Assembly (NCBI RefSeq): GCF_029017505.1
Contig: NZ_JAQGEI010000002.1
Location: forward strand, 1-64,000
Source: Sedimenticola hydrogenitrophicus
GTDB lineage: Bacteria; Pseudomonadota; Gammaproteobacteria; Chromatiales; Chromatiaceae
Reading direction: 5' to 3'
DNA: 64,000 nucleotides
Positions within the stretch are counted from its first letter, which is position 1. Every line of letters starts with the position of its first letter. This document shows positions 49,916 through 59,343 of the stretch, in pieces. The position numbers and the translations under genes were made by a program. Below the pieces are notes generated by a model that saw nothing but the letters and a program-made list of their open reading frames with translations, ran no database searches and was not told where the DNA came from.

Positions 49916-50524
49916 ATGCTGAACGCTTCACTGATAATCACCGCCTATCTGCTGGGATCGCTCTCCAGCGCCATCATCGTCTGCCGCCTGATGGGGCTGC
50001 CCGATCCGCGCACCCAGGGTTCGAACAATCCCGGCGCCACCAACGTGCTGCGCCTGGGCGGCAAGAAGGCGGCGGCCATCACCCTGTTCGGCGACACCCT
50101 GAAGGGCTTTATTCCGGTTCTGGCCGCCAAGCTGATCGGCGTCTCGCCACTGGTACTGGCGGCGGTCGCCCTGGCGGCCTTTCTGGGACACCTCTATCCG
50201 CTGTTCTTCCGCTTTCAGGGCGGCAAGGGGGTGGCCACCGCCCTGGGCACCCAGTTCGGCATCCACTGGCAGATCGGCGGGCTGGTGGCGCTGATCTGGC
50301 TGCTGATGGCGAAAGGGCTCAACATCTCCTCGCTGGCCGCGCTGGTGTCGATGGCACTGGCGCCGCTGGTGGTCTGGTACATCTGGCCGGCGCCGGAGCT
50401 GATCCTGATGCAGGTGGTGATGAGCCTGATCCTGTTCTGGCGCCACCGCAGCAATATCCGCAACCTGCTGAGCGGTGCGGAGGGAAAGATCAGCGACGAA
50501 CAGGGACCCGACGCCGGACCCTGA
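49916..50524 (+). CDS. plsY: Acyl-phosphate glycerol-3-phosphate acyltransferase
   Basis: A 202-residue inner-membrane enzyme that makes lysophosphatidate from acyl-phosphate. Seen: the S-Y/L-L-L-G-S-L-S-S-A-I start, the G-S-N-N-P-G-A-T-N-V-L-R motif, G-H-L-Y-P-L-F-F-R-F-Q-G-G-K-G-V-A-T, and a third conserved R-H-R-S-N-I-R-N-L segment at the end. The ATG at 49916 has GAGGA upstream. The plsY-tsaD-rpsU neighbourhood is a classical gammaproteobacterial arrangement. Confidence 0.93.
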   Translation: MLNASLIITAYLLGSLSSAIIVCRLMGLPDPRTQGSNNPGATNVLRLGGKKAAAITLFGDTLKGFIPVLAAKLIGVSPLVLAAVALAAFLGHLYPLFFRFQGGKGVATALGTQFGIHWQIGGLVALIWLLMAKGLNISSLAALVSMALAPLVVWYIWPAPELILMQVVMSLILFWRHRSNIRNLLSGAEGKISDEQGPDAGP

Positions 50525-50534
50525 GCGGGGCCGG

Positions 50535-51575
50535 TCAGCCGGCGAGGGGGGGCAGAGAGTCCATCGGCCAGCGGGCGCGGGCACCGAAGCCCAACGGCTC
50601 GCTGGCACCGGCGCGCAGGCGCTGCCAGCCGGCGTAGGCGATCATGGCACCGTTGTCGGTACAGAATTCGGTGCGGGGATAGAACACCCGCGCCCCCTCC
50701 TTGTGCATCGCCGCCTGCATCTTCTCGCGCAGGTGCCGGTTGGCGCTCACGCCGCCGGCCAGCACCAGGGTGCCGGCACCGCACTCGCGCACCGCCCGAC
50801 GACACTTGATCACCAGGGTGTCCACCACCGCCTCCTCGAAGGCGCGGGCGATATCCGCCTTGGTGCGCCAGACAGCCTCTTCACTCTCCTGGGTGCCGAT
50901 CTCCCGCTGCAGGGTATTGAGGGCGAAGGTCTTGAGACCGCTGAAACTGAAATCGAGCCCGGGCCGGTCGGTCATGGGACGGGGAAAGTGGAAACGCCGG
51001 GGATCCCCCTTACGGGCCAAAGCCGCCAGCTCCGGCCCGCCCGGATAGGGCAGTCCCATCATCTTGGCGGTCTTGTCGAACGCCTCGCCCGCGGCGTCAT
51101 CCAGCGACTCGCCCAGCAGCCGGTAGCGGCCGATCGCCTTCACCTCCACCAGTTGGGTATGCCCGCCGGAGACCAGCAGGGCGACGAACGGAAACGCCGG
51201 GCGTTCCACCTCCAGCATCGGGGCCAGCAGATGCCCCTCCATATGATGCACACCCACCGCCGGCACCTGCCAGGCCCAGGCCAGGGTGCGGCCGATCGCG
51301 GCCCCCACCAGCAAGGCCCCGACCAGGCCAGGACCGGCGGTATAGGCCACGCCGTCGATATCCGTCTTGGCCAGGCCGGTCTCCGCCAGCAGACTGGCAA
51401 GCAGCGGCAGGGTCTTGCGCACATGGTCCCGCGAGGCCAGCTCCGGCACCACGCCGCCATAGACCGCGTGCAGATCGACCTGGCTGTGCAGCTTATGCCC
51501 CAGCAGGCCCTCGCCGCTGTCGTAAATAGCCAACCCCGTCTCGTCACAGGAGGTCTCTATACCCAGTACCCGCAT
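50535..51575 (-). CDS. tsaD: tRNA N6-threonylcarbamoyladenosine transferase TsaD
   Basis: A 346-residue enzyme that transfers the threonylcarbamoyl group to A37 of ANN-decoding tRNAs. Seen: [14 protein letters not shown], the iron-binding [21 protein letters not shown], and [14 protein letters not shown]. The ATG at 51575 has GAGAGG upstream and fits the family start. Divergent from rpsU, as in E. coli. It would modify the CAU tRNA downstream of rpoD if that is isoleucine or methionine specific. Confidence 0.95.
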   Translation of the reverse strand: MRVLGIETSCDETGLAIYDSGEGLLGHKLHSQVDLHAVYGGVVPELASRDHVRKTLPLLASLLAETGLAKTDIDGVAYTAGPGLVGALLVGAAIGRTLAWAWQVPAVGVHHMEGHLLAPMLEVERPAFPFVALLVSGGHTQLVEVKAIGRYRLLGESLDDAAGEAFDKTAKMMGLPYPGGPELAALARKGDPRRFHFPRPMTDRPGLDFSFSGLKTFALNTLQREIGTQESEEAVWRTKADIARAFEEAVVDTLVIKCRRAVRECGAGTLVLAGGVSANRHLREKMQAAMHKEGARVFYPRTEFCTDNGAMIAYAGWQRLRAGASEPLGFGARARWPMDSLPPLAG

Positions 51576-51662
51576 TTGCCTCTCGAACCGTTGCTGTCCC
51601 GGAGACAGCACCCGTCTCCGAAGAATATGAAAAAAATCACGCTTAACGCAGACTCTATATGA

Positions 51663-51693
51663 GTGGGCGAATAAGCGACAGCGCATCCGCCAC
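51663..51693. repeat. Variant GTAGGGTGGAT-family hairpin
   Basis: GTGGGCGAATAAGCGACAGCGCATCCGCCAC (31 bases in all) is, on the minus strand, a diverged copy of the GGTGGATGCGCTGTCGCTTATCCACC hairpin seen at 14239, 44482 and 48023. It lies in the tsaD-rpsU spacer, upstream of the rpsU promoter. Confidence 0.5.
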
Positions 51694-51789
51694 CGAACCA
51701 GGCTACCCTGCCCGCCAGGTCCCGGACGAGCCCACCCCTCCGGGAAGGGTCTGCAATTCCACCACATCCCGGAGAGAATCCAAAATTTT

Positions 51790-51818
51790 TTGCAAAACGC
51801 CACGACAGTGCGTAGAAT
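51790..51818 (+). promoter_or_regulatory. Sigma-70 promoter of the rpsU operon
   Basis: TTGCAA at 51790-51795 and TAGAAT at 51813-51818 are spaced by exactly 17 bases, a good sigma-70 fit. It lies about 50 bases before the rpsU start. Confidence 0.65.
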
Positions 51819-51869
51819 TCGCGCTCTTAAGTTTCCAGCATCCCGTTGGTACGATTTTTGAGGTGGGAA

Positions 51870-52085
51870 ATGCCCAACGTACGAGTCAAAGAAAACGAGC
51901 CGTTTGAAGTCGCAATGCGCCGCTTTAAGCGCGGTTGCGAGAAAGCCGGCGTCCTGGCCGAGGTACGTCGCCGCGAGCATTACGAGAAGCCGACGACCGA
52001 GCGCAAACGCAAGGCCGCCGCCGCGGTAAAGCGTCACCTGAAGAAAATCTCGCGTGAAAACCGCAAGTGGGACCGTCAGTTCTGA
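51870..52085 (+). CDS. rpsU: Small ribosomal subunit protein bS21
   Basis: A 71-residue, strongly basic protein of the 30S subunit near the anti-Shine-Dalgarno end of 16S rRNA. Seen: [26 protein letters not shown] and [10 protein letters not shown]. The ATG at 51870 follows GAGGTGGGAA. First gene of the rpsU-yqeY-dnaG-rpoD unit. Confidence 0.97.
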   Translation: MPNVRVKENEPFEVAMRRFKRGCEKAGVLAEVRRREHYEKPTTERKRKAAAAVKRHLKKISRENRKWDRQF

Positions 52086-52111
52086 TCTGACCCTGCCCCG
52101 GTTCTATTCCC

Positions 52112-52555
52112 ATGCTAAAACAGCGCATCCAGGATGACATGAAATCCGCCATGAAGGGGGGTGACAAACCCCGTCTCGGCGTGATTCGCCTGTTGATGGC
52201 CGCCATCAAGCAGCGGGAAGTGGACGAGCGCATCGAACTGGACGACGCCCAGATACTGGCCGTGCTGGACAAGATGGTGAAGCAGCGACGCGACTCCATT
52301 AACCAGTATGAACAGGCCGGACGGCCGGAGCTGGCCGAACAGGAGGCGTTCGAGATCACCGTCCTCCAGGGGTATCTGCCGGAAGCCCTGAGCGAGGCGG
52401 AGATCGCCGCCATGATCCGCGAAGCGATCCAGGCCACCGGTGCGGAATCGGTGCGCGACATGGGCAAGGTGATGGGGCAACTCAAGCCGAAGATGCAGGG
52501 CCGTGCCGACATGGGCGCCGTCAGCGCCCTGATCAAGCAGCTACTCGGCAGCTGA
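52112..52555 (+). CDS. GatB/YqeY domain-containing protein
   Basis: A 147-residue YqeY-family protein, equivalent to the tail domain of the GatB amidotransferase subunit that contacts tRNA. Seen: L-K-Q-R-I-Q-D-D-M-K-S-A-M-K, L-G-V-I-R-L-L-M-A-A-I-K-Q-R-E-V-D, and M-G-K-V-M-G-Q-L-K. It has no catalytic domain. It sits between rpsU and dnaG, a common position in gammaproteobacteria, and is probably part of that operon. Confidence 0.93.
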   Translation: MLKQRIQDDMKSAMKGGDKPRLGVIRLLMAAIKQREVDERIELDDAQILAVLDKMVKQRRDSINQYEQAGRPELAEQEAFEITVLQGYLPEALSEAEIAAMIREAIQATGAESVRDMGKVMGQLKPKMQGRADMGAVSALIKQLLGS

Positions 52556-52664
52556 CCCGACCGCCGACCCAATCCTAACGGCACCCCGCGCAAGGCTCTG
52601 GCATATTGCATGACCGGGGCTTTTTTGTACCCGCGCGGCAGACTGGATCGGGTACTATTGCAGC

Positions 52665-54440
52665 ATGGCCGGAAAGATCCCCGCACACTTCATCGACGAA
52701 CTGCTGAACCGGGTCGACATTGTCGATCTGATCAACAGCCGCGTGCCGCTGAAGAAGGCGGGCAAGGATTACCAGGCCTGCTGCCCCTTCCACAACGAAA
52801 AGACCCCCTCTTTCACCGTCAGCCGGGAGAAACAGTTCTACCACTGCTTCGGCTGCGGCGCCCACGGCACCGCCATCGGCTTTCTCATGGAGTACGACAA
52901 CCTGGGATTTGTCGACTCGATAGAGGAGCTGGCCGGCAAGGCCGGACTCGAGGTCCCGCGCGAGGGGCGCGACGACAGCGGGCCCGACTACCGGCCGCTC
53001 TACGACACCCTGGATCAGGCCGCCCGCTTCTACCAGTGGCAGTTGCGCAAACACCCGGACGCCGGCAAGGCGGTCGGCTACCTCAAGCAGCGGGGCCTGA
53101 CCGGCCAGATCAGTGCGGATTTCGCTATCGGCTACGCGCCCCCGGGCTGGGACAACCTGATCCGGCAGATGGGCCGGAGCGACCAGGAGCTGGAACTGCT
53201 GCGCGGCACCGGCATGATCTCCGAACCGGAGGTGGACAAGTGCTACGACCGCTTCCGCGACCGCATCATGTTCCCCATCCGCAACCACCGCGGTCAGACC
53301 ATCGCCTTTGGCGGGCGGATTCTCGGCGACGGCAAGCCCAAATACCTCAACTCGCCCGAGACCCCGGTGTTCCACAAGGGCCGGGAGCTGTACGGCCTCT
53401 ACGAGGCGCGCAAAGCGCTGCGCAAGATCGAGCGCCTGCTGGTGGTCGAGGGTTACATGGACGTGGTGGCCCTGGCCCAGTTCGGCATCCGCTATGCCGT
53501 GGCGACCCTGGGCACCGCCACCACGACGGAACACCTGGAGCGGCTGTTCCGCAGCTGCGCCGAAATCGTGTTCTGTTTTGATGGCGACCGGGCCGGGCGC
53601 GACGCCGGCTGGAAGGCGCTGGAGACCAGCCTGCCGCAGATGCGCGACGGCCGCGAGGCGCGCTTCCTGTTCCTGCCCGACGGGGAGGACCCCGACACGC
53701 TGATCCGCAAGGAGGGGCGGGAGCGCTTCGAGCAGCGCATCATTGACTCCACCCCGCTCTCCAGCTTCCTGTTCGACAAGCTGGAATCTGAGGTCGACAT
53801 GGCCTCCCTCGGCGGGCGGGCACGCCTGGCGGAGCAGGCCAAGCCACTGCTCGGCAAACTGCCGTCCGGCCTGTTCCGGGAGATGATGCACCAGCGGCTG
53901 GCGCAGCGGGTCGGCCTGGAACCGGGGCAGCTGGGCAACCGCGCGGCGGTGGAATCCCCCAGGCCCCGCCCGCCCGTGCGGAACAGCTCGGGCGCACGGC
54001 AAATGCTGTCGCCCGCCCGTCGCGCCATTACCCTGCTGCTGTTGCGGCCGGAACTGGCGCGGATTACGGATTTGCCCTACGAATGGCGGGCGTTTCGCGC
54101 ACCAGGTATCAGTTTATTAAGCCAACTCCTTGAAATCGCGCAGAATCAACCTAACCTTAGGACAGCACAGATCATTGAGCGCTGGCGCGACAAGCCGGAG
54201 TACCCACACCTGGAAAAGATCTGGAGCACAGCCACCGAGCTGCCTACCCCCGAAGACGGCATGGAAATGGAGTTCCGTGGAGCCCTGCAACGGCTCGTGG
54301 AACAACAGCGCGAACAGGAAACCACTCAACTGCTGGAGAGAGTCAGCACGGGAGATGCTTCCGAACAGGAGAAGCAGCGCCTGGGCCAGCTACTTTCTGA
54401 AAAACAGAAAATCGCTGACTTGCATAAACGTTCGGATTGA
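52665..54440 (+). CDS. dnaG: DNA primase
   Basis: A 591-residue bacterial primase that makes RNA primers for replication. The N-terminal CHC2 zinc-finger (C-P-F-H-N-E-K-T-P-S-F-T-V ending F-G-C-G), the RNA polymerase core with F-G-G-R-I-L-G, and the Toprim motif V-E-G-Y-M-D-V with later D-G-D are visible. A C-terminal helicase-binding region follows from about 430. The ribosome site before the ATG at 52665 is weak, as often seen for dnaG, whose output is kept low. Between rpsU/yqeY and rpoD. Confidence 0.96.
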   Translation: MAGKIPAHFIDELLNRVDIVDLINSRVPLKKAGKDYQACCPFHNEKTPSFTVSREKQFYHCFGCGAHGTAIGFLMEYDNLGFVDSIEELAGKAGLEVPREGRDDSGPDYRPLYDTLDQAARFYQWQLRKHPDAGKAVGYLKQRGLTGQISADFAIGYAPPGWDNLIRQMGRSDQELELLRGTGMISEPEVDKCYDRFRDRIMFPIRNHRGQTIAFGGRILGDGKPKYLNSPETPVFHKGRELYGLYEARKALRKIERLLVVEGYMDVVALAQFGIRYAVATLGTATTTEHLERLFRSCAEIVFCFDGDRAGRDAGWKALETSLPQMRDGREARFLFLPDGEDPDTLIRKEGRERFEQRIIDSTPLSSFLFDKLESEVDMASLGGRARLAEQAKPLLGKLPSGLFREMMHQRLAQRVGLEPGQLGNRAAVESPRPRPPVRNSSGARQMLSPARRAITLLLLRPELARITDLPYEWRAFRAPGISLLSQLLEIAQNQPNLRTAQIIERWRDKPEYPHLEKIWSTATELPTPEDGMEMEFRGALQRLVEQQREQETTQLLERVSTGDASEQEKQRLGQLLSEKQKIADLHKRSD

Positions 54441-54523
54441 GGTGACCGGCGGAAGCTACGCCGCGGCGCCTTGAGACGGGACATTTTTAACGTGCGCGTG
54501 TAGAAAATCCGCGAAATAAAGGC

Positions 54524-54560
54524 TATACTTCGCCGCTTGACATTCGCGCACGCCCCTTAG
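54524..54560 (+). promoter_or_regulatory. Candidate promoters directly upstream of rpoD
   Basis: Two possible elements lie in the dnaG-rpoD gap: a TATACT -10 box at 54524-54529 with a poor -35, and TTGACA at 54537-54542 with TAGAAT 15 bases on. Either would let rpoD be transcribed apart from dnaG, as in E. coli. The exact start cannot be chosen by eye. Confidence 0.4.
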
Positions 54561-54575
54561 AATTTAAGGTAGGAA

Positions 54576-56441
<1,866 letters not shown>

Positions 56442-56455
56442 CACAACGAGTCAAA

Positions 56456-56532
56456 GGGCCTATAGCTCAGTTGGTTAGAGCAGTGGACTCATAATCCATT
56501 GGTCCCAGGTTCGAGTCCTGGTGGGCCCACCA
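56456..56532 (+). tRNA. tRNA with CAU anticodon (Ile2 or elongator Met)
   Basis: A full cloverleaf: acceptor GGGCCTA/TGGGCCC, D arm GCTC-AGTTGGTTA-GAGC, anticodon stem GTGGA/TCCAT with loop CTCATAA (anticodon CAT), T arm CCAGG-TTCGAGT-CCTGG, discriminator A and encoded CCA (56530-56532). A CAU tRNA directly behind rpoD is also seen in Pseudomonas. The GGGCC acceptor start suggests tRNA-Ile2 (lysidine-modified) rather than Met, but this is unproven. An integrase remnant downstream makes its 3' end a likely att site. Confidence 0.95.
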
Positions 56533-56550
56533 ATTTAAGATAGTAAAATC

Positions 56551-56582
56551 AAAAGGTTACACACATCGTGTAGCCTTTTTTG
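56551..56582 (+). terminator. Rho-independent terminator after the tRNA
   Basis: GGTTACAC and GTGTAGCC form an 8-base stem (one G-T pair) around ACATC, followed by a T run at 56576-56581 and preceded by A4. It ends the tRNA transcript and possibly the rpoD transcript. Confidence 0.8.
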
Positions 56583-56760
56583 TTGGGCGATAAAAAATCC
56601 ACGCGTGCACTATAAACAACTACTTAGCACAGACATATACAGAGTAATACGATAGAGTGCACACATAGTTCACACGGATCAGGGGCTTACAACCGCCCCG
56701 CCAACATCGACCATTCAGAATCCCGTGTGCAATCTGTGTGCACTCTGAAGGGGAGATCCA

Positions 56761-57015
56761 ATGGCATCGTTCACCAAGCTCAAGTCCGGCAAATGGCGCG
56801 CTCAGGTCCGCAAGGATGGCGTCTACACCAGCAAGACCTTCACCACAAAGACGGCCGCCAAGACCTGGGCGCAACGCACCGAGGTAGCCATCGAGACAGG
56901 TGATTACCAGACGGCGCAGGTCCAGCTGCCTACCCTCGGCAAGCTCCTGGACCGCTACGAGACCGAATTCACCGCCCGGAAGAAGAGCAACAAGGCAGAG
57001 CGTTCACGTCTGCGC
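56761..57015 (+). pseudogene. Tyrosine-recombinase (integrase) fragment, N-terminal part only
   Basis: ATG at 56761 with AAGGGGAGATCC upstream starts a frame reading M-A-S-F-T-K-L-K-S-G-K-W-R-A-Q-V-R-K-D-G and T-W-A-Q-R-T-E-V-A-I-E-T-G-D-Y, the arm-binding and start of the core-binding domain of phage/ICE integrases. Resemblance ends near R-S-R-L-R-T (57015), after about 85 codons; the frame then runs on by chance to 57348. The catalytic domain (R...HxxR...Y) is missing. It lies 228 bases after the tRNA, the standard place for an integrase using that tRNA as att site. Confidence 0.8.
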
Positions 57016-57298
57016 ACCGGGGAGTACCCACCAGACTCGCCGTACCGCCCGGTGGGTTGTTGCCTGCCAGAGGGTCAAACCCGTCGGCACTCTCCATTTG
57101 ATTTTTTCGGGGCTTTGCGCCTTCAGGGTCGGCTCAACCCGTTACCTTTGCACCTCGCCTGCTTTCGTACCTACGCATCAACCGTACCGTTACCGCTACG
57201 GCTGCAAGGCTCGATACCGGGCACGTGGCTAGCGCTTACCCGGGCGGGAGTCTCACCCGCTAGAATGTGCGGCATTGCCAAGCCGCTGCTGACCCCAA
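57016..57298. other. Structured non-coding segment between two truncated genes
   Basis: This 283-base segment separates the cut integrase (left) from the cut PIN gene (right). It starts with hairpin ACCCACC/GGTGGGT (57026-57057) and ends in a nested stem (CTAGCG...CGCTAG and GCGGG/CCCGC, about 57229-57263). No convincing coding frame was found. It may be the remnant of another mobile element or a structured RNA gene. I could not identify it. Confidence 0.5.
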
Positions 57299-57412
57299 TT
57301 AGTCCTCAGTCCACTTGGCGCTATAAAGCCCGCTTGTGGCCAGGGTAATAAGAAAATCGCGCAGGGGTGCCGGATACAGGACATTGGCATCGAGCAGGAC
57401 AACGAATGCCAT
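57299..57412 (-). pseudogene. PIN-domain toxin fragment (first 37 residues)
   Basis: The minus-strand ATG at 57412 opens a 37-codon frame starting M-A-F-V-V-L-L-D-A-N-V-L-Y-P-A-P-L-R-D-F-L, a clear PIN-domain N-terminus with the first catalytic Asp, and reaching K-W-T-E-D before a TAA at 57299. The rest of the domain is absent and the sequence beyond is the unrelated segment 57016-57298. The start overlaps the antitoxin stop in TGATG, showing the original toxin-antitoxin operon. Confidence 0.8.
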
Positions 57413-57864
57413 CAGTACCCCATATCCAGCTCTTGCGCCTGCCTGGCCAACTCATCCAGCGCGGCAGCACTCTCGGTATCCTGCTGGCATTTGTATTCCA
57501 TCAGCGCCTCAAAGCGGATACGGCGGTGCTTGTTGACCTTGTGATGCGGGATCTTGCCCTCGTCAAGCAGCTTGATCAGGTAGGGCCGGGAGACATTCAG
57601 GATGTTCGCGGCCTCTTGGGTGGTCAGTTCGGCATGGGTAGGGACAATGGTTACGGCATTGCCCTGTGCCATTTGAGAGAGCACATCCCGCAGCAGGGCA
57701 AGGGCCTGCCGGGGCAGAATGAGGTCGTGCCCATCCAATCTGACCTGTGCCCGATCCGCTTGGGGCATCTTTGCCAGCAGGGAACTCAACTCTTGTGCGC
57801 TGGCGCGAGCCAGGCTGGCGTCCTCGGTGTTCGGCAGTGATGTCATGTTTCGTGAGGTATTCAT
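57412..57864 (-). CDS. Excisionase-type HTH antitoxin, partner of a lost PIN toxin
   Basis: A 150-residue protein. The centre holds L-T-T-Q-E-A-A-N-I-L-N-V-S-R-P-Y-L-I-K-L-L-D-E-G-K-I-P-H-H-K-V, the excisionase-family winged HTH, followed by H-R-R-I-R-F-E-A-L-M-E-Y-K. The N-terminal half is helical (A-Q-E-L-S-S-L-L-A-K-M-P). This form is typical of antitoxins placed before PIN toxins. The ATG at 57864 has AAGGA upstream. It is intact although the toxin is cut to 37 residues, so it may survive as a free repressor. Confidence 0.85.
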   Translation of the reverse strand: MNTSRNMTSLPNTEDASLARASAQELSSLLAKMPQADRAQVRLDGHDLILPRQALALLRDVLSQMAQGNAVTIVPTHAELTTQEAANILNVSRPYLIKLLDEGKIPHHKVNKHRRIRFEALMEYKCQQDTESAAALDELARQAQELDMGY

Positions 57865-57990
57865 CGTCGCGTTCCTTCTGTCTCCTTTAGAATAGCCTAA
57901 TCGAAATAAACGCAATTCGCAATAAATGAAACAAGTGGTCCAACCAGCCGGTTGATCACAATTCGGGGTAAGAGAAAAAGGGGACGGATT

Positions 57991-58185
57991 GAATGGCACT
58001 TACTTAAGCAAAGAACCACCGTCATCCCGGCGCAGGCCGGGATCCAGACTGCTTAATGGTGGCGGTATTCCTGGATTCCGGCCTGCGCCGGAGAAGTGGT
58101 GCAGGGATGCACCGATTACGGACCTAAGGATGGAATGACGATCCACTTACTTTCACGGGAATAGACTGCCTAAGTAAGTGCATTC
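57991..58185. mobile_element. MITE-like element, copy C
   Basis: A 195-base element with ends GAATGGCACTTACTTAAG and CCTAAGTAAGTGCATTC (one base lost, one changed), flanked by exact 10-base duplications GGGACGGATT (57981-57990 and 58186-58195). The left 90 bases match copy A (41467) in reverse orientation; 58090-58140 holds the module shared with 43206 and 20806. It lies between the excisionase-type antitoxin and vapBC, so the island received it after assembly. Confidence 0.88.
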
Positions 58186-58371
58186 GGGACGGATTTATTT
58201 TTACACGTTCAATATTTTCGAATTTGTTAAAAACCACACTCACCGAACCGGAGCTAAGGCCTGAGCGACGCGCTACTGGATCCGGATATAGAGCGCTCCG
58301 TGGTTCTTTGTTGATCGTGCGCCAGCAGCTTATAAGCGGCCTCGAAGCCTAGCTCGCAGGCAAGCAAAGGC

Positions 58372-58411
58372 ACGACAATAATCATCGTTTGATGTATTAT
58401 TAAGTGCATCA
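58372..58411 (+). promoter_or_regulatory. Candidate vapBC promoter and operator
   Basis: ACGACA (58372-58377), 17-base spacer, TATTAT (58395-58400) give a weak sigma-70 promoter. The -10 box lies inside a dyad TGATG...CATCA (58390-58411), a plausible VapB operator for autorepression. It is 22 bases before the vapB start. Confidence 0.4.
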
Positions 58412-58432
58412 CTAACCTTTGTGAGGTGTGCC

Positions 58433-58630
58433 ATGCGTACAACACTAAACATAGACGACCAGTTGCTGGCAGAGGCCCAGCGCATCTGTGGAGTGACCGA
58501 AAAAGCGGCGCTGGTCCGCGAGGGGTTGCGCGCGCTGATTGAGCGCGAAAGTGCTCGCCGGCTGGCGCGGCTAGGTGGCAGTGAGCCGCAACTGGAGCCC
58601 ACCCCCCGCCGACATTCGGGTAGCCGATGA
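58433..58630 (+). CDS. vapB: VapB-type antitoxin
   Basis: A 65-residue protein: ribbon-helix-helix-like N-terminus M-R-T-T-L-N-I-D-D-Q-L-L-A-E-A-Q-R and A-A-L-V-R-E-G-L-R-A-L-I-E-R-E-S-A-R-R-L, then a Pro/Arg tail that would wrap the toxin. ATG at 58433 with GAGGTG upstream; an in-frame ATG 12 bases earlier is less well placed. Its TGA overlaps the vapC ATG (ATGA). Confidence 0.9.
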   Translation: MRTTLNIDDQLLAEAQRICGVTEKAALVREGLRALIERESARRLARLGGSEPQLEPTPRRHSGSR

Positions 58631-58995
58631 TTCTGGTCGATACCTCAGTTTGGGTCGATCACCTTCGCTCCGGGGACGACGGACTGGCAACCCTGCTCAA
58701 TAGTGGCCAGGTGTTGATGCATCCCTTCGTCCTGGGTGAATTGGCCTGCGGCAATCTGCGCCAACGGACAGAGCTATTGTCGTTACTAAAGAACCTGCCT
58801 CAGGCCGCTGTGGCTCGAGAAGAGGAAGTGCTGTTTTATATCGAGCGGCACGAATTGATGGGTCGTGGAATTGGCTATGTGGATGCTCACCTGATGGCAG
58901 CAGTGGCACTGGATGGCGGAGCGCGTCTGTGGACCCGAGACAAACGATTGCATATGTTGGCCGATAAGCAGGGAGTGGCATATGCGTCTGCTTGA
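58627..58995 (+). CDS. vapC: VapC-type PIN-domain toxin ribonuclease
   Basis: A 122-residue PIN ribonuclease. The four acidic positions are present: Asp5 in I-L-V-D-T-S-V-W-V, Glu at L-G-E-L-A-C-G, Asp at I-G-Y-V-D-A-H-L, and Asp at W-T-R-D-K-R-L. It should cleave tRNA or rRNA when free of VapB. The overlap with vapB ensures coupled synthesis. The operon looks intact and probably stabilises the island. Confidence 0.92.
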   Translation: MILVDTSVWVDHLRSGDDGLATLLNSGQVLMHPFVLGELACGNLRQRTELLSLLKNLPQAAVAREEEVLFYIERHELMGRGIGYVDAHLMAAVALDGGARLWTRDKRLHMLADKQGVAYASA

Positions 58996-59343
58996 ACCCG
59001 TTTAATGAAAACAGGGAGCGTGAATGACCACACTGAACGAGGAACAAATGCCGCAACTACTCACCCGAGGTGTCCATTAAGGCCCTCCAGTACACCACGG
59101 AGGCACTGAGGACACAGAGGTAAGCTGAACAACGTAGCGTGGCGGATTATTGGAGCCGCCATTGCACTCACCTCCCCTCGATCCCGGAGGAGAGTGGTAA
59201 AGGGATGTACCGATAACGGAGCCGAGGATGCAATGCACCACTTATGGATCTGAGGATCGAATCCGCGGGAGGGTCTTGTTGTATCTCTAGCCCAACATCC
59301 CTCCCCTTTGCCTGCTGCATCAGCTCTGCGACAATAACGCGCC
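58996..59343. other. Intergenic region with decayed repeats
   Basis: No real gene seen. An 18-codon frame (ATG 59023, GGGAGCG upstream) may be the stub of a lost gene. 59187-59235 is a diverged copy of the module at 43206 and 58090, and 59083-59105 has ACCACGGAGGCACTGAGGAC, a common intergenic repeat form. Confidence 0.45.

Noticed and set aside
50475-51662. A 395-codon plus-strand frame
   Set aside because: Antisense to tsaD; no recognisable protein.
59023-59079. An 18-codon ORF after vapC
   Set aside because: A ribosome site is present but the peptide is too short to support; kept only as a note in the intergenic entry.
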